In this document: positions 40,542-51,847 of the stretch, piece after piece
How positions within the stretch are numbered: position 1 is the stretch's first letter
How the letters are laid out: every line of letters begins with the position of its first letter
Assembly: GCA_014647715.1 (NCBI GenBank)
Contig: BMPS01000002.1
Location: 124,001 to 188,000, forward strand
From: Streptomyces cinereus
Lineage (GTDB): Bacteria > Pseudomonadota > Gammaproteobacteria > Pseudomonadales > Moraxellaceae
Direction: 5' to 3'
DNA: 64,000 nucleotides
Position numbers and translations under genes: made by a program
The notes under the pieces: model-generated
The model's database searches: none
What the model was told of the DNA's origin: nothing
Seen by the model: the letters and a program-made list of their open reading frames with translations, nothing else

Positions 40542-40582
40542 TAGAATTTATAGTAAATAAGTGAAAGATAGCGATGCAACGT

Positions 40583-41401
40583 TTAATGAGAAGTCTTGGC
40601 AGACGGTGGAATGACAAACTGCCATTGCGGGTTAAAAAACCGTCGAAAAATCAGCAAAGTCGCTATTGTACACCCTAAAGTACTGCTGGTGGCAATTAAA
40701 AACAGGGTTATAATTTGATAAAGCACGGCTTGGTGCGGGTCTGCGCCTGCCAAAATTTGTCCTGTCATCATACCAGGCAAGCTCACTAACCCCACCACCA
40801 TCATGCTGTTAATCGTGGGTGTGATACCATTTTGAATGGCAGCAATGACATAGGGTTTTGCAGTTTCCCAAGGCGTGGCGGACAATGCCAAATAGGTATT
40901 AATCATATTTTGTTCGCGATGAAAACTGCTGACGAGTTGATTCATAGAGAGTGAGACAGCGGTCAATGAATTACCTAAAATCAGCCCCAATAACGGTATC
41001 ATCACTTGCGGTCGAAACCACGTAGCAGCGTTATCTGACAGCACCCACCAACCACCAAATATAGCCACCACCCAACTACTGACAAATACCGCCAACGCCG
41101 TATCCCAAAATAAACCTTGATAGGGTTTATTAACCCGATTTTTGGCAGCGATAGTGGCGACAATCGACATAAAAGTCAAAATCGCCAACACTTCATACCA
41201 TTGCTCTCTGGCAAAAATCCACGCAAGTACCAGTCCAATGAGACTTAGTTGAACCACCGTGCGAAAACTTGCAATGAGCAGGGATTTGACGATACCCAAT
41301 TTTAACCAAACACTGATTGCCATCACCAGTAATAATGCCAGGCTTGCCAGCGCCACTTGTAGGTAGGAGATAGGCGGCATGGTGCTAGCTAACATCATCA
41401 T
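40583..41401 (-). CDS. fetB: ABC transporter permease FetB family
   Basis: 272-residue membrane permease of the FetB/YbbM (UPF0014) family, partner of FetA in an ABC exporter that in E. coli protects against iron overload. It shows about seven helices and the conserved ALSATPWETAKPYVIAAIQN plus GLVSLPGMMTGQILAGADP. Its start overlaps the fetA stop by 4 bases (ATGA), indicating translational coupling. The iron role is by family; substrate in this organism is unproven. Confidence 0.88.
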   Translation of the reverse strand: MMMLASTMPPISYLQVALASLALLLVMAISVWLKLGIVKSLLIASFRTVVQLSLIGLVLAWIFAREQWYEVLAILTFMSIVATIAAKNRVNKPYQGLFWDTALAVFVSSWVVAIFGGWWVLSDNAATWFRPQVMIPLLGLILGNSLTAVSLSMNQLVSSFHREQNMINTYLALSATPWETAKPYVIAAIQNGITPTINSMMVVGLVSLPGMMTGQILAGADPHQAVLYQIITLFLIATSSTLGCTIATLLIFRRFFNPQWQFVIPPSAKTSH

Positions 41402-42114
41402 GGCTGATTGCCTTTTACTATGGATGCGGGTACTTTGCTATTGATTATTAACTCGTCATTCATCAATTGACCATTAGCCATCGTCCAGTGGCTAGTGCCA
41501 ATCGCCAATAAGCGCTGAATTTGGGTCGGTTCATGGCTGATCCAAACGACGGTGGCATTGGGGGTGGACTGATACCACTGATTAATCAATGTTTCGACTT
41601 GATGGGTGGTAGTGGTATCAAGGGAGGCGGTAGGCTCATCGAGTAATAAAATGGTCGGGTGCAACTGTAGCGTGCGTAATAAATTGACGAGCTGTTTTTC
41701 GCCACCCGATAAGCTGCGGCTATCTTGCTGTAAAAACTGTGGTGATTTGCCAAGGTTAACTAGCTGCTGCTCATGCCAAGATACATCGATTTCTTTGTCT
41801 TTATAAAGTGCAAAGCTAAAGGGCAGGGCTAAGTTATCTAATACGCTGCCCTCAATCATCTCACTTAGTTGCGCAATATAGGCAACCTGTGAGCGCCAAA
41901 TAGCCGGCGTCAAATCGGTCAAATTTTTTCCGTTTAACGTGATGTGACCTGCTGACATAGGTAGTAGGCTTGCTAGTAGCTTTAGCAGTAACGATTTGCC
42001 ACTGCCAGACTGTCCCGTGATGACAATAAAGTCATGGTCATGGATTTCACCTGAAACATGATTGATGAGTGTTCGATTGTCGATTTGATAAGACAGTTGG
42101 TCAAATTGCAGCAT
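41398..42114 (-). CDS. fetA: ABC transporter ATP-binding protein FetA family
   Basis: 238-residue ABC ATPase, partner of FetB. Motifs seen are Walker A GQSGSGKS, the signature LSGGEKQ, Walker B ILLLDEPTAS and the H-loop WISHEP. The start codon region is duplicated: the 13-base unit containing its ATG occurs twice in tandem (42112-42137). The upstream copy of the ATG is in another frame and ends quickly. It is followed directly by fetB. Confidence 0.9.
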   Translation of the reverse strand: MLQFDQLSYQIDNRTLINHVSGEIHDHDFIVITGQSGSGKSLLLKLLASLLPMSAGHITLNGKNLTDLTPAIWRSQVAYIAQLSEMIEGSVLDNLALPFSFALYKDKEIDVSWHEQQLVNLGKSPQFLQQDSRSLSGGEKQLVNLLRTLQLHPTILLLDEPTASLDTTTTHQVETLINQWYQSTPNATVVWISHEPTQIQRLLAIGTSHWTMANGQLMNDELIINSKVPASIVKGNQP

Positions 42115-42137
42115 GGCTTTTTAACATGGCTTTTTAA
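42112..42137. repeat. 2 x 13-base exact tandem repeat over the fetA start
   Basis: CATGGCTTTTTAA occurs at 42112-42124 and again at 42125-42137, exactly. The first copy carries the fetA start codon on the minus strand. A further pair, TTTTTAAAGTAT-N-GTG, occurs at 42131-42146 and 42163-42178. Confidence 0.9.
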
Positions 42138-42184
42138 AGTATAGTGTTTTTAATAGATAGCGTTTTTAAAGTATCGTGATAGAG

Positions 42185-42793
42185 TTATGACAAGGTGGTT
42201 TTATCCCAAAGCACTTCTTGACCAGCATCCAACCGAGCAACGACACGCGCCAATACAAACAGCCAATCGGATAGACGATTGATAAACTGTAGACTGAGTG
42301 GTGAGACATTATCATCCCGCGAGTTTAATGCCACGAGTAGGCGCTCAGCGTCTCGGCAATAACAGCGAGCGATATGCACTTGGCTGGTCACAATGGTGCC
42401 TGCAGGCAAGATAAAATCTTTGAGGGGTGGTAAATGGGTGTTCCACTCATCAATTTGATTTTCCAGCTCTGTCACATAGTCTGCCAAAATCCCGCGGTAT
42501 TCGGGCATGGCAAGTTCGCCGCCTAGATTGAAAAGCTGATGCTGCAAGCGGCTTAATTTAGCATCAAATTGGGCGTGGTTGGGTTGGACATGGTTAGGTT
42601 GGGCTTGGCTATTTTGAGTATGGTTATCTTGAGTAAGATAGCCCCGCAATAAACCGATTTGGGAGTTTAATAAGTCAATTTTGCCCATGGCGTCAAAGCG
42701 TAAGTCTGCCTTAGACACCCGTGAACCATCCGCCATGCCAGTGGTGCCGTCATCGCCCGTTCGGGTGTAAATCTTTGATAATCGATTGCCCAT
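42185..42793 (-). CDS. Cob(I)alamin adenosyltransferase, PduO type
   Basis: Transfers adenosyl from ATP to the cobalt of corrinoid to give adenosylcobalamin. The 202-residue product starts at ATG 42793 (MGNRLSKIYTRTGDDGTTGM, 20 residues), which carries the ATP-binding TRTGDDGTT motif. The C-terminal helical part has CRDAERLLVAL and YLNRLSDWLFVLAR-like FINRLSDWLFVLAR. The upstream opening at 42880 is not conserved. Between the first two helices lies a 20-residue insertion made of four pentapeptides (42572-42631). No other cobalamin gene is adjacent. Confidence 0.92.
   Translation of the reverse strand: MGNRLSKIYTRTGDDGTTGMADGSRVSKADLRFDAMGKIDLLNSQIGLLRGYLTQDNHTQNSQAQPNHVQPNHAQFDAKLSRLQHQLFNLGGELAMPEYRGILADYVTELENQIDEWNTHLPPLKDFILPAGTIVTSQVHIARCYCRDAERLLVALNSRDDNVSPLSLQFINRLSDWLFVLARVVARLDAGQEVLWDKTTLS
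42572..42631 (-). repeat. 4 x 15-base in-frame repeat in the adenosyltransferase gene
   Basis: Four adjacent 15-base units encode QDNHT, QNSQA, QPNHV and QPNHA in reading order (42617-42631, 42602-42616, 42587-42601, 42572-42586). The last two are nearly identical. They make a hydrophilic loop between conserved helices. Confidence 0.85.
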
Positions 42794-42900
42794 TGTAGAG
42801 ACCTTAAAGTGTGAAATATGCCAAATCATAGCACTTTTAACAAAATTTCGGTATGATAACCGATTGTCTTTTTTACCCAACTTGCAAAGGTGACTATCCC

Positions 42901-44349
42901 ATGACCCAGCTGACTCAGCCCATGCCGATTACCATATATGACTCGATGAGTGGACAAAAACGCCCATTCACGCCCTTAGAAGCAGGCAAAGTTGGCATGT
43001 ATGTCTGTGGGATGACGGTGTATGACTACTGTCACATCGGGCACGCGCGGGTCATGGTCGGCTTTGATGTGGTCGTGCGCTGGCTGCGTCATGTCGGCTA
43101 TGATGTCAACTATGTGCGTAATATTACCGATATTGATGACAAAATTATTAACCGCGCTAAGGACAATGGCGAAAGTATCTATCAGTTGACAGACCGCTTT
43201 ATCAAAGCCATGCACGAAGATGCGGATAATCTGGGCTGTGAGCGTCCTAACAGTGAGCCAAAAGCCACGGATTTTATCCCGCAGATGCAGCATTTAATCC
43301 AAACGCTGGAAAGCAAAAAGTTAGCCTATCAAGGCGCAACGGGCGACGTCTATTATGCGGTCGAAAATTTTGCTGAGTATGGCAAGCTCTCAAAACGTCG
43401 CCTAGCCGATATGCAAGCGGGTGCCAGTGAGCGGGTAAATGTTGAGACAGACAAAAAAAATCCGTTTGACTTTGTACTGTGGAAATCTGCCAAACAAACA
43501 GAGCCGCAAGAAACCAAATGGCAGTCGCCTTGGGGTGAGGGTCGTCCAGGTTGGCATATCGAATGTTCGGCGATGAGTACCTGCTGTTTGGGCGACACCT
43601 TCGATATCCACGGCGGCGGACATGATTTGCAGTTTCCGCACCACGAGAACGAAATTGCCCAATCTGAAGGCGCAACCGGTAAAACCTATGCCAACAACTG
43701 GATGCACGTGGGCTTTATCAATGTTGACGGCGAGAAAATGTCAAAATCACTGGGTAATTTCTTTACCATTCGCGATGTAATGAGGCAGTTTCACCCAGAG
43801 ACCATTCGTTTCTTTATTTTATCGAGTCATTATCGCAGTCCGGTGAATTTCTCGGATAGCGCGCTTAAAGAAGCCCAAACCAGCCTCACGCGTCTGTATC
43901 AAGCCTTAAAATCTGTAGAAAGCCTAACCCAACCAGCAGGCGAGATTGATAAAACCCCATTTGAAACCCCCTTTAATCAAGCGATGTGCGATGATTTCAA
44001 CAGTGCCGGGGCAGTGAGTGTATTATTTAGTCTAGCGCGTGAAATCAACAAAGCGGTCAATCTTGAAACCGCTGAGGGCAATGCCCAAGCGCTGGCGTTG
44101 GCAACATTGCTTAAAAATTTGGCACAACCGCTCAATATCTTACAGCTTAATCCAACCGATTTTTTACAAGCGAAAGTGGGCGAAACGACAGGATTAAGTG
44201 ATAACGAAATTGAAGCATTCATCGAAGCGCGCAAGCAAGCCAAAGCGGACAAAGACTTTGCCAAAGCTGACCAAATTCGTAATGATTTGAAGGCGCAAGG
44301 TGTTGAGCTAGAAGACGGTAAAAATGGCACGACGTGGCGCCGTGTTTAA
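42901..44349 (+). CDS. cysS: Cysteinyl-tRNA synthetase
   Basis: Class I aminoacyl-tRNA synthetase, charging tRNA-Cys. The 482-residue product has the [18 protein letters not shown] block with the HIGH signature, a zinc-binding CSAMS / HHENE region and KMSKS ([10 protein letters not shown]). ATG 42901 is chosen over 42853, since the extra residues are not conserved. AAAGGTGA lies upstream. It is divergent from the adenosyltransferase gene with a 107-base gap. Confidence 0.97.
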   Translation: MTQLTQPMPITIYDSMSGQKRPFTPLEAGKVGMYVCGMTVYDYCHIGHARVMVGFDVVVRWLRHVGYDVNYVRNITDIDDKIINRAKDNGESIYQLTDRFIKAMHEDADNLGCERPNSEPKATDFIPQMQHLIQTLESKKLAYQGATGDVYYAVENFAEYGKLSKRRLADMQAGASERVNVETDKKNPFDFVLWKSAKQTEPQETKWQSPWGEGRPGWHIECSAMSTCCLGDTFDIHGGGHDLQFPHHENEIAQSEGATGKTYANNWMHVGFINVDGEKMSKSLGNFFTIRDVMRQFHPETIRFFILSSHYRSPVNFSDSALKEAQTSLTRLYQALKSVESLTQPAGEIDKTPFETPFNQAMCDDFNSAGAVSVLFSLAREINKAVNLETAEGNAQALALATLLKNLAQPLNILQLNPTDFLQAKVGETTGLSDNEIEAFIEARKQAKADKDFAKADQIRNDLKAQGVELEDGKNGTTWRRV

Positions 44350-44380
44350 GCTGATTTTAACCTGTCACCATTTAAATCGC

Positions 44381-44409
44381 TTGATAATTTAATCGATTTT
44401 AGCTAGAAT
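44381..44409 (+). promoter_or_regulatory. Sigma-70 promoter for guaB
   Basis: TTGATA (44381-44386) and TAGAAT (44404-44409) at exactly 17 bases. The predicted RNA start near 44416 gives a leader of about 170 bases that contains a terminator-like hairpin. Confidence 0.7.
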
Positions 44410-44430
44410 AGACGGTTAATCAAAAACTAA

Positions 44431-46053
<1,623 letters not shown>

Positions 46054-46072
46054 ATGATATGTTGATTGCGCT

Positions 46073-46100
46073 AAAACTGGGTTAACTACCCAGTTTTTTT
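46073..46100 (+). terminator. Intrinsic terminator after guaB
   Basis: ACTGGGT (46076-46082) and ACCCAGT (46088-46094) with a 5-base loop, A-run before and T-run after. Confidence 0.9.
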
Positions 46101-46121
46101 ATAGCCCAATTTATAGCCCAA
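46098..46121. repeat. 2 x 12-base exact tandem repeat after guaB
   Basis: TTTATAGCCCAA at 46098-46109 and 46110-46121, exact. It starts within the T-run of the guaB terminator. Confidence 0.85.
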
Positions 46122-46250
46122 AGTTTTTACAGCCTAGATTGACCCCTTTCCGAGTGACCCATAAAAACAAACAGATGTCGCAACATGCGTGAAATTTTGC
46201 TATGCTAAAATTTTATATTCTTATAACAACGGGCGACAAAGGAGAATTAA

Positions 46251-47606
46251 ATGAGTTATTTTGGTACTGATGGTATTCGTGGTAAGTTTGGGGAGTTTCC
46301 GATACATCCGCAGTTTTTAATCAAACTAGGCTATGCCACGGGTAAAGTGCTGCTAGCCAACCAAGTAGCCCCGAATGAAAATCATCGTCCCAATGTCGTC
46401 ATTGGTAAAGATACGCGACTCTCTGGCTATGTTATTGAAGCCTGTCTGCAAGCAGGATTTAACGCCGCAGGGGTAGATGTGCATATGCTAGGCACTATTC
46501 CAACCCCTGCCATCGCGCATTTGACCCGAAGTTTTCACGCTGATGCGGGCGTGGTGATATCCGCATCCCACAATCCGTTTTATGACAACGGTATCAAATT
46601 TTTCTCCAATGAAGGCAAAAAGCTGTCAGATGAAATTCAACAAGCCATCAATGAAAAGATCGATGAAATCAAAGATATCAATGTCGTCATTGATACCCCA
46701 GAAGCGCTAGGAAAAAGTTATCGTGTGGAAGATGCCAAAGGCCGGTATATCGAGTTTTGTAAGGGCACTTTCCCCTACAATCTAAATTTAAATGCCCTAA
46801 AAATCGTCGTTGACTGTGCCAATGGGGCAGGATACAGCGTCGCACCCCGTGTATTACGTGAGTTAGGTGCCACCGTAATTGCGATTGGCGATAAACCCGA
46901 TGGCATTAATATCAATGACAATGTCGGCTCTACCCATCCGGCAAACTTGCAACAAGCGGTGCTTGACCATGATGCCCAAGTGGGTATCGCTTTAGATGGC
47001 GATGGCGACCGTATCATCATGGTCAATGAAAAAGGCGAGTTGGTTGATGGTGACGGCATCTTATATATTTTAGCCACCCAAGCAGAGCAACAAGTCGATG
47101 GCGTGGTAGGTACCTTGATGACCAACATGGGTCTGCAATTGGCGTTTGACAAAGCCGGTATTGCCTTTGAGCGCGCCAAAGTCGGTGACCGCTATGTCAT
47201 GCAAGGGCTTGAGAAAAATGGCTGGGTACTGGGCGGTGAGTCATCGGGTCATATTTTAACCCTAGATAAAGCCAGTACGGGCGATGCGATTGTGGCAGGT
47301 CTGCAAGTGCTTGCGGTGATGGCGCAGAGCAAACAATCATTATCAGAGCTGATGAAGGGTTATACCCAGCTACCACAAAAATTGGTCAATGTCCGATTGG
47401 CGCAAAAACAAGATCCCTATACCTTCCCAGAATTGGCAAATGCGTTTAAAGCTGCCGAAGAAAAATTGACAGGACGGGGTCGTTTACTGATTCGTCAATC
47501 AGGTACAGAGCCATTGATTCGGGTAATGGTCGAAAGCGATGATGAGATTGAGTGTGATATGCTAGCCAATGAACTTGCTGAAAAAGTACGCCAAGTGATG
47601 GCGTAA
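46251..47606 (+). CDS. glmM: Phosphoglucosamine mutase
   Basis: Interconverts glucosamine-6-phosphate and glucosamine-1-phosphate for UDP-GlcNAc, the precursor of peptidoglycan and lipid A. The 451-residue product has the phosphoserine loop [10 protein letters not shown] with the active Ser106, the magnesium loop DGDGDR and the substrate loop [12 protein letters not shown] precedes ATG 46251. It is followed after 25 bases by pdxH. Confidence 0.97.
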   Translation: MSYFGTDGIRGKFGEFPIHPQFLIKLGYATGKVLLANQVAPNENHRPNVVIGKDTRLSGYVIEACLQAGFNAAGVDVHMLGTIPTPAIAHLTRSFHADAGVVISASHNPFYDNGIKFFSNEGKKLSDEIQQAINEKIDEIKDINVVIDTPEALGKSYRVEDAKGRYIEFCKGTFPYNLNLNALKIVVDCANGAGYSVAPRVLRELGATVIAIGDKPDGININDNVGSTHPANLQQAVLDHDAQVGIALDGDGDRIIMVNEKGELVDGDGILYILATQAEQQVDGVVGTLMTNMGLQLAFDKAGIAFERAKVGDRYVMQGLEKNGWVLGGESSGHILTLDKASTGDAIVAGLQVLAVMAQSKQSLSELMKGYTQLPQKLVNVRLAQKQDPYTFPELANAFKAAEEKLTGRGRLLIRQSGTEPLIRVMVESDDEIECDMLANELAEKVRQVMA

Positions 47607-47631
47607 AGTTGACATTTTATAAGGATAAAAC

Positions 47632-48291
47632 ATGAGTATTGATTTTACCAGTCAACGATTATCGTATGAGCAAGGCGAGCTTATCGAATCACACTTGCCG
47701 GAGCAGCCGTTTAGCTTGCTACAAACTTGGGTGCAACAAGCAATTGATGCCAAGCAAGGGGAAGCGTATGCGTTTTCACTGGCGACTTGTGGCAGTGATA
47801 GGCAGCCAAGTGTGCGCACTTTACTGATGCGTGAAATTATCCAATTGGAAAACGCGGGCATTGGCCTCGTGTTTTATACCAATTATGACAGTGCCAAAGG
47901 CTGTGATTTGGCGACCAACCCCAATGCTGAAGCATTATTTTTTTGGCCAAGTCTAGAAAGACAAATCCGTCTTACCGGCGCTGTACAAAAGGTTAGCCGT
48001 GAACAATCCGCGCAGTATTTTCATAGCCGTCCCCGTGACAGCCAATTAGCCGCTTGGGTCAGCGAGCCACAAAGCAGCGTGGTTGCCAGCCGCGAGGTAA
48101 TGGAAGACAAATTTGCCCAATTAACTGTGCAGTACGCAGACAACCCAATTCCTTTACCAGAATTTTGGGGAGGCTATCTGCTGACGGTAGAAAAAATCGA
48201 ATTTTGGCAGGGTAGAGCCAATCGTATGCACGACCGCATTGTCTATTCGCTAGATAGCGACCAATGGGTGATGGAACGCTTATTACCTTAA
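47632..48291 (+). CDS. pdxH: Pyridoxine/pyridoxamine 5'-phosphate oxidase
   Basis: FMN enzyme that oxidises pyridoxine- or pyridoxamine-phosphate to pyridoxal phosphate. The 219-residue length is normal. Motifs are PSVRTLLMREI with FYTNYDSAKG in the FMN site, EQSAQYFHSRPRDSQLAAW and the C-terminal FWQGRANRMHDRI. AAGGA precedes the ATG. It is 25 bases downstream of glmM and ends at a bidirectional terminator. Confidence 0.97.
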   Translation: MSIDFTSQRLSYEQGELIESHLPEQPFSLLQTWVQQAIDAKQGEAYAFSLATCGSDRQPSVRTLLMREIIQLENAGIGLVFYTNYDSAKGCDLATNPNAEALFFWPSLERQIRLTGAVQKVSREQSAQYFHSRPRDSQLAAWVSEPQSSVVASREVMEDKFAQLTVQYADNPIPLPEFWGGYLLTVEKIEFWQGRANRMHDRIVYSLDSDQWVMERLLP

Positions 48292-48303
48292 ACTGCAAGC
48301 CAT

Positions 48304-48337
48304 AAAAAAACACGGTACTTTAAACCGTGTTTTTTTG
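48304..48337. terminator. Bidirectional terminator, pdxH / Bax-inhibitor gene
   Basis: CACGGT (48311-48316) and ACCGTG (48324-48329) with a 7-base loop, a seven-base A-run before and T-run after. Confidence 0.9.
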
Positions 48338-48348
48338 TTTGATAAAAA

Positions 48349-49068
48349 TTAGTTTTGCAGTGAACGCAGTAAACGCACAAATTCAATATACATCCACACC
48401 AGTGTTGATAAGATACCAACGCTTAGTACCCACTCATAGCTTTCATCCACCCCTGCGGCATATGCTCGCTCAACACTGTCAAAATCTAATAACAAGCTCA
48501 ATGACGCAATCACAATCACCAGCAAGCTAAAACCAATACCCACCACGCCACCGCTAAACAAATACGGCAGTGAGCTACCAAATAGGCTAAACCCGATTTG
48601 TACCAGATACACCAGCATGATAGCAATCACAGCGGACATCATCACAGAACGAAATTTTTGGGTGACTTTAATTACGCCACTGCGATAAAGCGCCAGCATC
48701 ACTGCAGCGGTTACAAAAGTTGCGACCAACGCCGTCGGAGCCACTGTGGGAAACTTAATACTCGCAAACAGGGAAATCGCGCCAATCACGATGCCCTCTA
48801 AAATGGCATAAGGAATTGCCAATGTTTTAGCTATGTGGGGTTTTGAGATAATTACCATACTCAATACAAATGCCACCAAGATACTGGCTAAAGCCGCTAC
48901 ACTAACAAAACCTGAAGTGACGCCACTAGTTAGGCAATAGCCAAAAAATCCAACACCCGATAACGTCGTCAAACCTAACAGAAAAGAGGTTTTTCGGATG
49001 ACCCCTTTGACCGTCATCGGTGTCGTGCTAACCGCAAGTTCAGCGCGAGATATAATCGGATTTGCCAT
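48349..49068 (-). CDS. Bax inhibitor-1/YccA family membrane protein
   Basis: 239-residue protein with seven hydrophobic helices, member of the Bax inhibitor-1 (TMBIM) family. Bacterial relatives such as YccA bind FtsH and modulate membrane-protein turnover. Typical segments are AIPYAILEGIVIGAISLFA and the C-terminal SVGILSTLVWMYIEFVRLL. ATG 49068 is chosen over 49101 because GGGAG lies 12 bases upstream and MANPIISRAE begins the conserved part. Confidence 0.88.
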   Translation of the reverse strand: MANPIISRAELAVSTTPMTVKGVIRKTSFLLGLTTLSGVGFFGYCLTSGVTSGFVSVAALASILVAFVLSMVIISKPHIAKTLAIPYAILEGIVIGAISLFASIKFPTVAPTALVATFVTAAVMLALYRSGVIKVTQKFRSVMMSAVIAIMLVYLVQIGFSLFGSSLPYLFSGGVVGIGFSLLVIVIASLSLLLDFDSVERAYAAGVDESYEWVLSVGILSTLVWMYIEFVRLLRSLQN

Positions 49069-49269
49069 AAAAATTTGCTCCCAAGAGTTAAAAAATTTCA
49101 AAAGTTAGCTATATGTTAATCACCTTAAATTAGCAAATAGCAACGAGTTTGTATACATTAACTGCACAACGAAGGTTAGCAATTTTGTAATATAAAATAC
49201 TGATTGGGCATAACGTGCGCCAGTAAGCTGTGATAAAATAGCTTAATCTTTATCAGTTAATTTTCTGCT

Positions 49270-50202
49270 ATGACGTCCACACTTATTCCCAATCCTGCCT
49301 TTGGGCGTATCGGCATTATGGGTCGTGCCAACAAGCCAAGTGTCATTCAAAGTATCTACCAAATTTGTGACTTTTTTCATGAGCAAGGGTTGCCTTTATT
49401 AATTGACCATCAGACGGCACGGTTGCCGGCATTGAGTTTTGCACGTCTGGGCGAGATTGCTACTATTGAGCGCAGTTTGCTCGGCGGTGCTTGTGATTTG
49501 GTCATTGTGGTCGGTGGTGATGGCTCGCTGCTACATGCGGCGCAAGTACTGGTCAAACACAAAGTGCCAGTGGTGGGGGTAAACCGCGGACGTTTAGGGT
49601 TTTTAACTGACATCTATCCTGATGATTTAAACATGAAATTGACCAGTATTTTACGAGGTCATTATCAGCTTGAAGATCGATTCTTATTAAAGATGGAAAT
49701 CTGTCAAGGTGCACATGTGATTTATGAAGATATGGCGCTAAATGACATTGTGCTGCATGCAGGCAAATCAGTGCATATGCTAGATTTTCATTTAAAAATT
49801 GATGGGCTTAATGTCTATCGTCAGCACAGTGATGGTCTGATTGCCTCCACACCGACGGGTTCGACCGCTTATGCGCTATCAGGTGGCGGGCCGATTATTC
49901 ATCCGAGTATGGATGCCATTTGTCTGGTGCCCATGCATCCACATACCTTATCAAGCCGTCCGATTGTGGTTAGCGGCAACAGCGAAATCAAAATCCGCAT
50001 TCATAAAGATAACCGCACCCAGCCGATGGTGAGTGCAGATGGCAAACCGTCGGTACCGCTCAACCAAAACCAGCGCTTAGTGATTCACAAGCATCCGAAC
50101 AAACTCACGTTATTACACCCACCTGGGGTGGATTTTTTTGAAGCTTGCCGTACTAAGCTCGGTTGGAATAGCTACGCTGAGGAATTTAGTATGGATAATT
50201 AA
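49270..50202 (+). CDS. nadK: NAD kinase
   Basis: Phosphorylates NAD to NADP with ATP. The 310-residue product has the GGDGSLLHAA motif and the NE/D region NRGRLGFLTDIYPDD. It also has STPTGSTAYALSGGGPIIHP. The family is well conserved. An extended -10 (TG-A-TAAAAT at 49231-49239) lies about 30 bases upstream of the ATG, with no clear -35. The gene is monocistronic; a strong terminator follows. Confidence 0.97.
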   Translation: MTSTLIPNPAFGRIGIMGRANKPSVIQSIYQICDFFHEQGLPLLIDHQTARLPALSFARLGEIATIERSLLGGACDLVIVVGGDGSLLHAAQVLVKHKVPVVGVNRGRLGFLTDIYPDDLNMKLTSILRGHYQLEDRFLLKMEICQGAHVIYEDMALNDIVLHAGKSVHMLDFHLKIDGLNVYRQHSDGLIASTPTGSTAYALSGGGPIIHPSMDAICLVPMHPHTLSSRPIVVSGNSEIKIRIHKDNRTQPMVSADGKPSVPLNQNQRLVIHKHPNKLTLLHPPGVDFFEACRTKLGWNSYAEEFSMDN

Positions 50203-50204
50203 AT

Positions 50205-50237
50205 AAAAAAGCCACCAAATGATTTGGTGGCTTTTTT
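50205..50237. terminator. Bidirectional terminator between nadK and mltB
   Basis: A perfect inverted repeat with GCCACCAAAT (50211-50220) on the left and ATTTGGTGGC (50222-50231) on the right, flanked by A-run and T-run. Confidence 0.92.
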
Positions 50238-50250
50238 ATGAAAAAATACC

Positions 50251-51594
50251 TTAATTAATCAGCCCACTTGCCGAGCGTTTTGAGATGAATCCATCTGGGA
50301 TTTGGTTGTGGTCGGCTTGCCAACGCTGAAATGCCAATTTGGTATTGTTGCCTACAACGCCATCTGACCCTTTGGTATCATAACCCATTGCCGTCAAACG
50401 CTGTTGCAGTTGGCGTACTTCATAAGTAGCAAGTGGCTGCTCATAGCGTGGCCAAGATTGCTGTAAGCCTGGCTGCCCGATAATGGCTTTGGCAAGTAAG
50501 CTCACCCCCATGGCATAATTGGAGGAATTATTGTAGACCTTAATGGCATCAAAATTTTTGGTTAATAAAAGCGCAGGACCCTCTTTACCTGCAGGGAGCC
50601 ACAACTCTGCCATCGCATCCATGGGCGCATTTGGGGTGATAAATTGAATGCCTAAATTTTGCCAGTCTGCCATGGTTTTTTTGGTACTGACTTGGCGATA
50701 ATCAAAACCATTTGGTAATCGTACTTCATAGTACGAGCCCATACCACGCTGCCAGCCGGCATTTTTGAGATAGCTTGCGGTAGAGGCTAACGCATCAGCG
50801 GTATGCCAAGGGTTACGATGACCATCACCATTGCCATCCACTGCTTCATCTAACCAAGTTTTGGGAATAAATTGGGTATGTCCCATGCCACCTGCCCAAG
50901 AGCCGCGCAGTTGCGACCAATCAATATCACCACGCTCAAGCAGCGACAACAGCGCTAGTAGCTGATCCTCTGCAAAACTGCGGCGACGACCATCATATGC
51001 CAGAGTCGCCAAACTATTGACCAGTGATGAGTTGCCTGTGCCTTGACCATAAGAAGATTCCATGCCCCAAATGGCAGTCACAATAGAGGCCGGCACACCA
51101 TACTGATTTTCAATGCGATCAAGTAGGGCGCTTTGGCTGGCAAAATTGCGCTGACCCCCACTGACACGACCACTCGATGCGGCACCATCCATATATTCCC
51201 AAGGCATTTTGGCAAATTCGGGCTGCCCTTTATCCAGTGACACCACTTGCTCGCTGTAGTTGGCACTTGACAGCAAGCGTTCAACATCAGCACGGGGGTA
51301 ACCTTTTTGCACGGCGCGCTCAATAAAATCCGATTTCCATTGATAAAAGCTGCTGTATTGATTGGTTGGAACAGTCACAGGTGGCACGGGCGTGACTTTC
51401 GGGGGTGCCGTAATCACCACAGGGGTAGTCGGCAAGGTACCTGGTAATTTTTGGGGTTGGGTCTGAATAGGTGCTGATGAACAAGCTGCCAACAAGGCCG
51501 CTAAGCTGACAGGTAGTGCCAGTTTTTGACCAGCTAAACGATGCGACAAACAGAGCGATAAAGCGACGATAGACGACGGATATTTAACATACAT
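50251..51594 (-). CDS. Lytic murein transglycosylase (MltB family) lipoprotein
   Basis: 447-residue outer-membrane lipoprotein that cleaves peptidoglycan glycan strands. A lipobox, LLAAC (Cys about residue 38), ends the signal peptide. A Pro/Thr/Val-rich linker follows, then the MltB/SLT_2 catalytic domain with the catalytic Glu in AIWGMESSYGQGTGN. A C-terminal peptidoglycan-binding domain (LQQRLTAMGYDTKGSDGVVG) closes the protein. It converges with nadK. The start MYVKYPSS at 51594 has GAGG on the minus strand upstream (rc near 51605). Confidence 0.9.
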   Translation of the reverse strand: MYVKYPSSIVALSLCLSHRLAGQKLALPVSLAALLAACSSAPIQTQPQKLPGTLPTTPVVITAPPKVTPVPPVTVPTNQYSSFYQWKSDFIERAVQKGYPRADVERLLSSANYSEQVVSLDKGQPEFAKMPWEYMDGAASSGRVSGGQRNFASQSALLDRIENQYGVPASIVTAIWGMESSYGQGTGNSSLVNSLATLAYDGRRRSFAEDQLLALLSLLERGDIDWSQLRGSWAGGMGHTQFIPKTWLDEAVDGNGDGHRNPWHTADALASTASYLKNAGWQRGMGSYYEVRLPNGFDYRQVSTKKTMADWQNLGIQFITPNAPMDAMAELWLPAGKEGPALLLTKNFDAIKVYNNSSNYAMGVSLLAKAIIGQPGLQQSWPRYEQPLATYEVRQLQQRLTAMGYDTKGSDGVVGNNTKLAFQRWQADHNQIPDGFISKRSASGLIN

Positions 51595-51847
51595 AGAGCA
51601 ATAACCTCAATTAATACAAGCCAAAAGTATACAAACATAACAACTGTGGTAAAAAAATTGAATATAGCACAAAAATAGGAAATTTTAATTGTTAAGGAAT
51701 AATTGATATAAAAATACTACAAAAATTGTGGTAAAAGTATTTGCCAAATTTTGGCAATTTTGCCAGCGTTTTTGGAAAATAGGATTGATAATTGGTCAAA
51801 AAAGTTTATGATAATCGGTTTATAGTAGCTAATTTTGAGGAACAACT

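Noticed and set aside
43274-43675. Minus-strand 133-codon frame inside cysS
   Set aside because: It is antisense to the conserved catalytic region of cysS; His/Arg-rich as expected of a shadow frame.
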